In this document: in pieces, positions 63,501-64,000 of the stretch | Layout of the letters: every line of letters begins with the position of its first letter | Position numbering within the stretch: position 1 is the stretch's first letter | Source of the DNA: Saccharomycopsis fibuligera x Saccharomycopsis cf. fibuligera | Lineage: Eukaryota; Ascomycota; Saccharomycetes; Ascoideales; Saccharomycopsidaceae | NCBI GenBank assembly: GCA_001936135.1 | Contig: CP012810.1 | Coordinates: 1,240,001-1,304,000, forward strand | Direction of reading: 5' to 3' | Length of the DNA: 64,000 bases | The notes under the pieces: generated by a model | Told to the model about the DNA's origin: nothing | What the model saw: only the letters and a program-made list of their open reading frames with translations | The model's database searches: none | Position numbers and translations under genes: made by a program

Positions 63501-64000
63501 AAAATCAGATTTTTTTTTAGTTAGCAACTTTTATTAAAAGCAAGGGAACAATAGCCTGCTCTTTCTGTTAAACACAAAGCTTCTCGCTGCATCCTAACGC
63601 CAACAAAACATGCGTGTCCGTAATCCGAGGTTCGTCCGCAAACAAATTCCGGACATTCAAAAAAAAAAAAAAAATTTCTCAACATTCATACCAGGAGTTA
63701 ATATGTTAGGGTTTTCATATCTTGCTACCAGAAAAAGGGCGCAGAGAAAATGATTGACGTTAAAAATACGCTGTCTTTCAGATCGATCGACATCCGTTCG
63801 GGGGTTTGAACTTTTTGCAAGAGTATGAGAATCTTAAAACTCTGATATAGTTATAGTTACAAAAGAAACTCGGTCGATTTGAGGGGCGCTGCGCTGACAT
63901 CATTTATCAATCACTTGTATACATCGCCATATAAAATTTTGTCAGCCGCTAAAAGAAATAAAAAAGTACATAAAAAGATGATAAGTTATTTTCTAATATT
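60549..64000. other. Gene-free region downstream of the velvet gene
   Basis: At least 3.4 kb runs to the window end without a supported gene. It starts with a T-rich 3' flank (60569-60800). A 10-bp inverted pair CAGGCATTTG/CAAATGCCTG at 62556-62565 and 62590-62599 encloses a 24-nt pyrimidine tract. ATGCA/TGCAT words recur near 61560-61660 and 63100-63140. Confidence 0.5.
62556..62599. other. Inverted repeat with a pyrimidine loop
   Basis: A perfect 10-bp stem (CAGGCATTTG with its complement) encloses 24 nt made only of T and C. Confidence 0.6.

Noticed and set aside
1-64000. Retrotransposons, LTRs or other mobile elements
   Set aside because: No reverse transcriptase, integrase or transposase coding sequence and no pair of long terminal repeats was seen.

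Overview
The window is nuclear DNA from a budding yeast, most likely of the CTG-Ser1 clade (Candida/Lodderomyces group). Four things support this. Genes are compact and mostly intronless, with short yeast-type introns (GTAAGT or GTATGT donors, CTAAC-like branch sites). There is a probable complex I subunit gene, which Saccharomyces lacks. Rpn13 carries a C-terminal DEUBAD domain that S. cerevisiae Rpn13 lacks. In-frame CTG codons are rare and fall in Ser-rich stretches, for example codon 96 of the cyclin. Long Glu, Asn and Gln runs and long homopolymers are common. I favour a Lodderomyces-like species but cannot prove it from this sequence.

Layout, left to right. (1) 1-16.6 kb: the 3' end of a Lys-rich protein gene, an intron-bearing tRNA-Leu(CAA), SDH1, a Hal4/Sat4-type kinase, a homocysteine S-methyltransferase with a His-rich insert, and an Ato-family acetate transporter whose roughly 3-kb upstream region contains a GC-rich island. 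(2) 16.6-30 kb: an F-box-like LRR protein, a 5-kb divergent intergenic region, a B-type cyclin with an acidic tract, a probable NDUFB11/ESSS subunit, a two-exon RPN13 and a CinA-like protein divergent from it. (3) 30-42.7 kb: two genes, an unrecognised Ser-rich protein and an ELO-family elongase, each behind about 4 kb of non-coding DNA rich in palindromes and homopolymers. (4) 42.7-53.6 kb: a denser block with a two-exon Red1/ZFC3H1-like CCCH protein, LCB1, a two-exon mitochondrial pyruvate carrier subunit, CDC23 and a coiled-coil protein. (5) 53.6-64 kb: a single gene, a velvet-domain regulator, flanked by about 5.1 kb (upstream) and at least 3.4 kb (downstream) of gene-free DNA.

The genes do not form one pathway. 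Several serve mitochondrial respiration (SDH1, the complex I subunit, the pyruvate carrier). Others serve cell-cycle proteolysis and control (cyclin, CDC23, RPN13) or lipid synthesis (LCB1, ELO). The most interesting points are the velvet regulator with a cluster of ATGCAT/TGCAT sites upstream, the RPN13 intron whose retention would give a Pru-only protein like that of S. cerevisiae, and the Red1-like gene that is seen whole only after splicing. I found no retroelements, CRISPR arrays, rRNA genes or convincing pseudogenes.
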